Of a stretch of DNA of 25,571 nucleotides, positions 25,444 to 25,571 are shown piece by piece. Position 1 is the stretch's first letter, and each line of letters starts with the position of its first letter. Source of the stretch: a virus; IMG/VR virus record IMGVR_UViG_3300017752_004844, positions 1-25,571 of that record; one strand, written 5' to 3'. The notes beneath the pieces were generated by a model, which saw nothing but the letters and a program-made list of their open reading frames with translations, did not search any database and was not told where the DNA came from. Position numbers and translations under genes: made by a program.

Positions 25444-25571
25444 TGGCAATTTGGAACAAACTAACACAAGCATATTTAACTGGTAACAAAACTCTGTTTG
25501 AAGCATTTATGCTCGCAGACAAAGATGGCAATATCATCAATACATTTGGATCGGCTTCAAACATTCCTATC
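25443..25571 (+). CDS. Virion-protein-like gene, N-terminal part (truncated by window edge)
   Basis: The ATG at 25443 overlaps the previous stop (TAATG). The visible 43 residues begin MAIWNKLTQAYLTGNKTLFEAF and continue 'MLADKDGNIINTFGSASNIPI', open to the edge. Sequences with 'D-K-D-G-N-x-I-x-x-F-G' appear in phage structural proteins of this neighbourhood. Too little is visible for a firm call. Confidence 0.55.
   Translation, partial: MAIWNKLTQAYLTGNKTLFEAFMLADKDGNIINTFGSASNIPI

Noticed and set aside
1-25571. CRISPR arrays, insertion sequences, integrase or attachment sites
   Set aside because: No spaced repeat array, transposase, integrase or terminal repeat pair was seen; the only direct repeats are promoter cassettes.

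Overview
The window reads as part of a T4-like marine myovirus genome. The right third carries the T4-style replication block in its usual order: gp33-like late-transcription factor, gp59 helicase loader, gp32 single-strand-binding protein, UvsX recombinase and gp41 helicase. No psbA or other cyanophage photosynthesis gene is visible. A heme oxygenase followed by a PcyA/PcyX-type bilin reductase is present instead. The tmRNA gene is circularly permuted and encodes an alphaproteobacterial-looking tag, ANDNVAPSGYALAA. Together these suggest a phage of a non-cyanobacterial marine host, most likely an alphaproteobacterium (pelagimyophage-like). The host call is an inference.

Layout. (1) 1-2886, plus strand: end of a glycosyltransferase-like gene, a DUF465-like protein, tRNA-Arg(UCU), a GroES-like co-chaperonin, three very small ORFs and two methyltransferases, closed by a strong bidirectional terminator at 2940-2968. 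(2) 2967-8351, minus strand: thirteen tightly packed, often overlapping genes, apparently one late operon read from a TATAAATA motif at 8390-8397. It starts with five consecutive genes for exported proteins, continues with membrane/coiled-coil proteins and a Cys-rich mini-protein, and ends with a class-3 lipase and small membrane proteins. (3) 8490-15259, mostly plus strand accessory region: a Pit-like phosphate permease, a 2OG-Fe(II) oxygenase, many short early genes each with its own sigma70-type promoter, a UDP-sugar dehydrogenase, an unassigned 194-nt structured RNA, tRNA-Pro(UGG) and the permuted tmRNA. Two minus-strand genes, an NlpC/P60-like lipoprotein and an EF-hand membrane protein, are inserted here with late-like promoter motifs. 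(4) 15260-17464: a phage-encoded outer-membrane porin, then ho1 and the bilin reductase. (5) 17525-22475: replication and recombination genes. (6) 22479-25571: two large proteins with T4 internal-protein-like N-termini, one carrying nucleotidyltransferase/ligase-like motifs, then small structural-looking proteins running off the edge.

Regulation. At least nine promoters share TTGACA(T), a 16-17 bp spacer, a TATA-type -10 box and a downstream AGTACTATAA-like element, often after an A-rich upstream stretch. A T4-late-like TATAAATA motif marks the minus-strand units and also lies upstream of ho1. Three neighbouring early genes have an inverted repeat whose left arm lies in the promoter and whose right arm covers the ribosome-binding site or start codon. 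Read-through RNA should therefore hide the start, while RNA made from the local promoter should leave it open.
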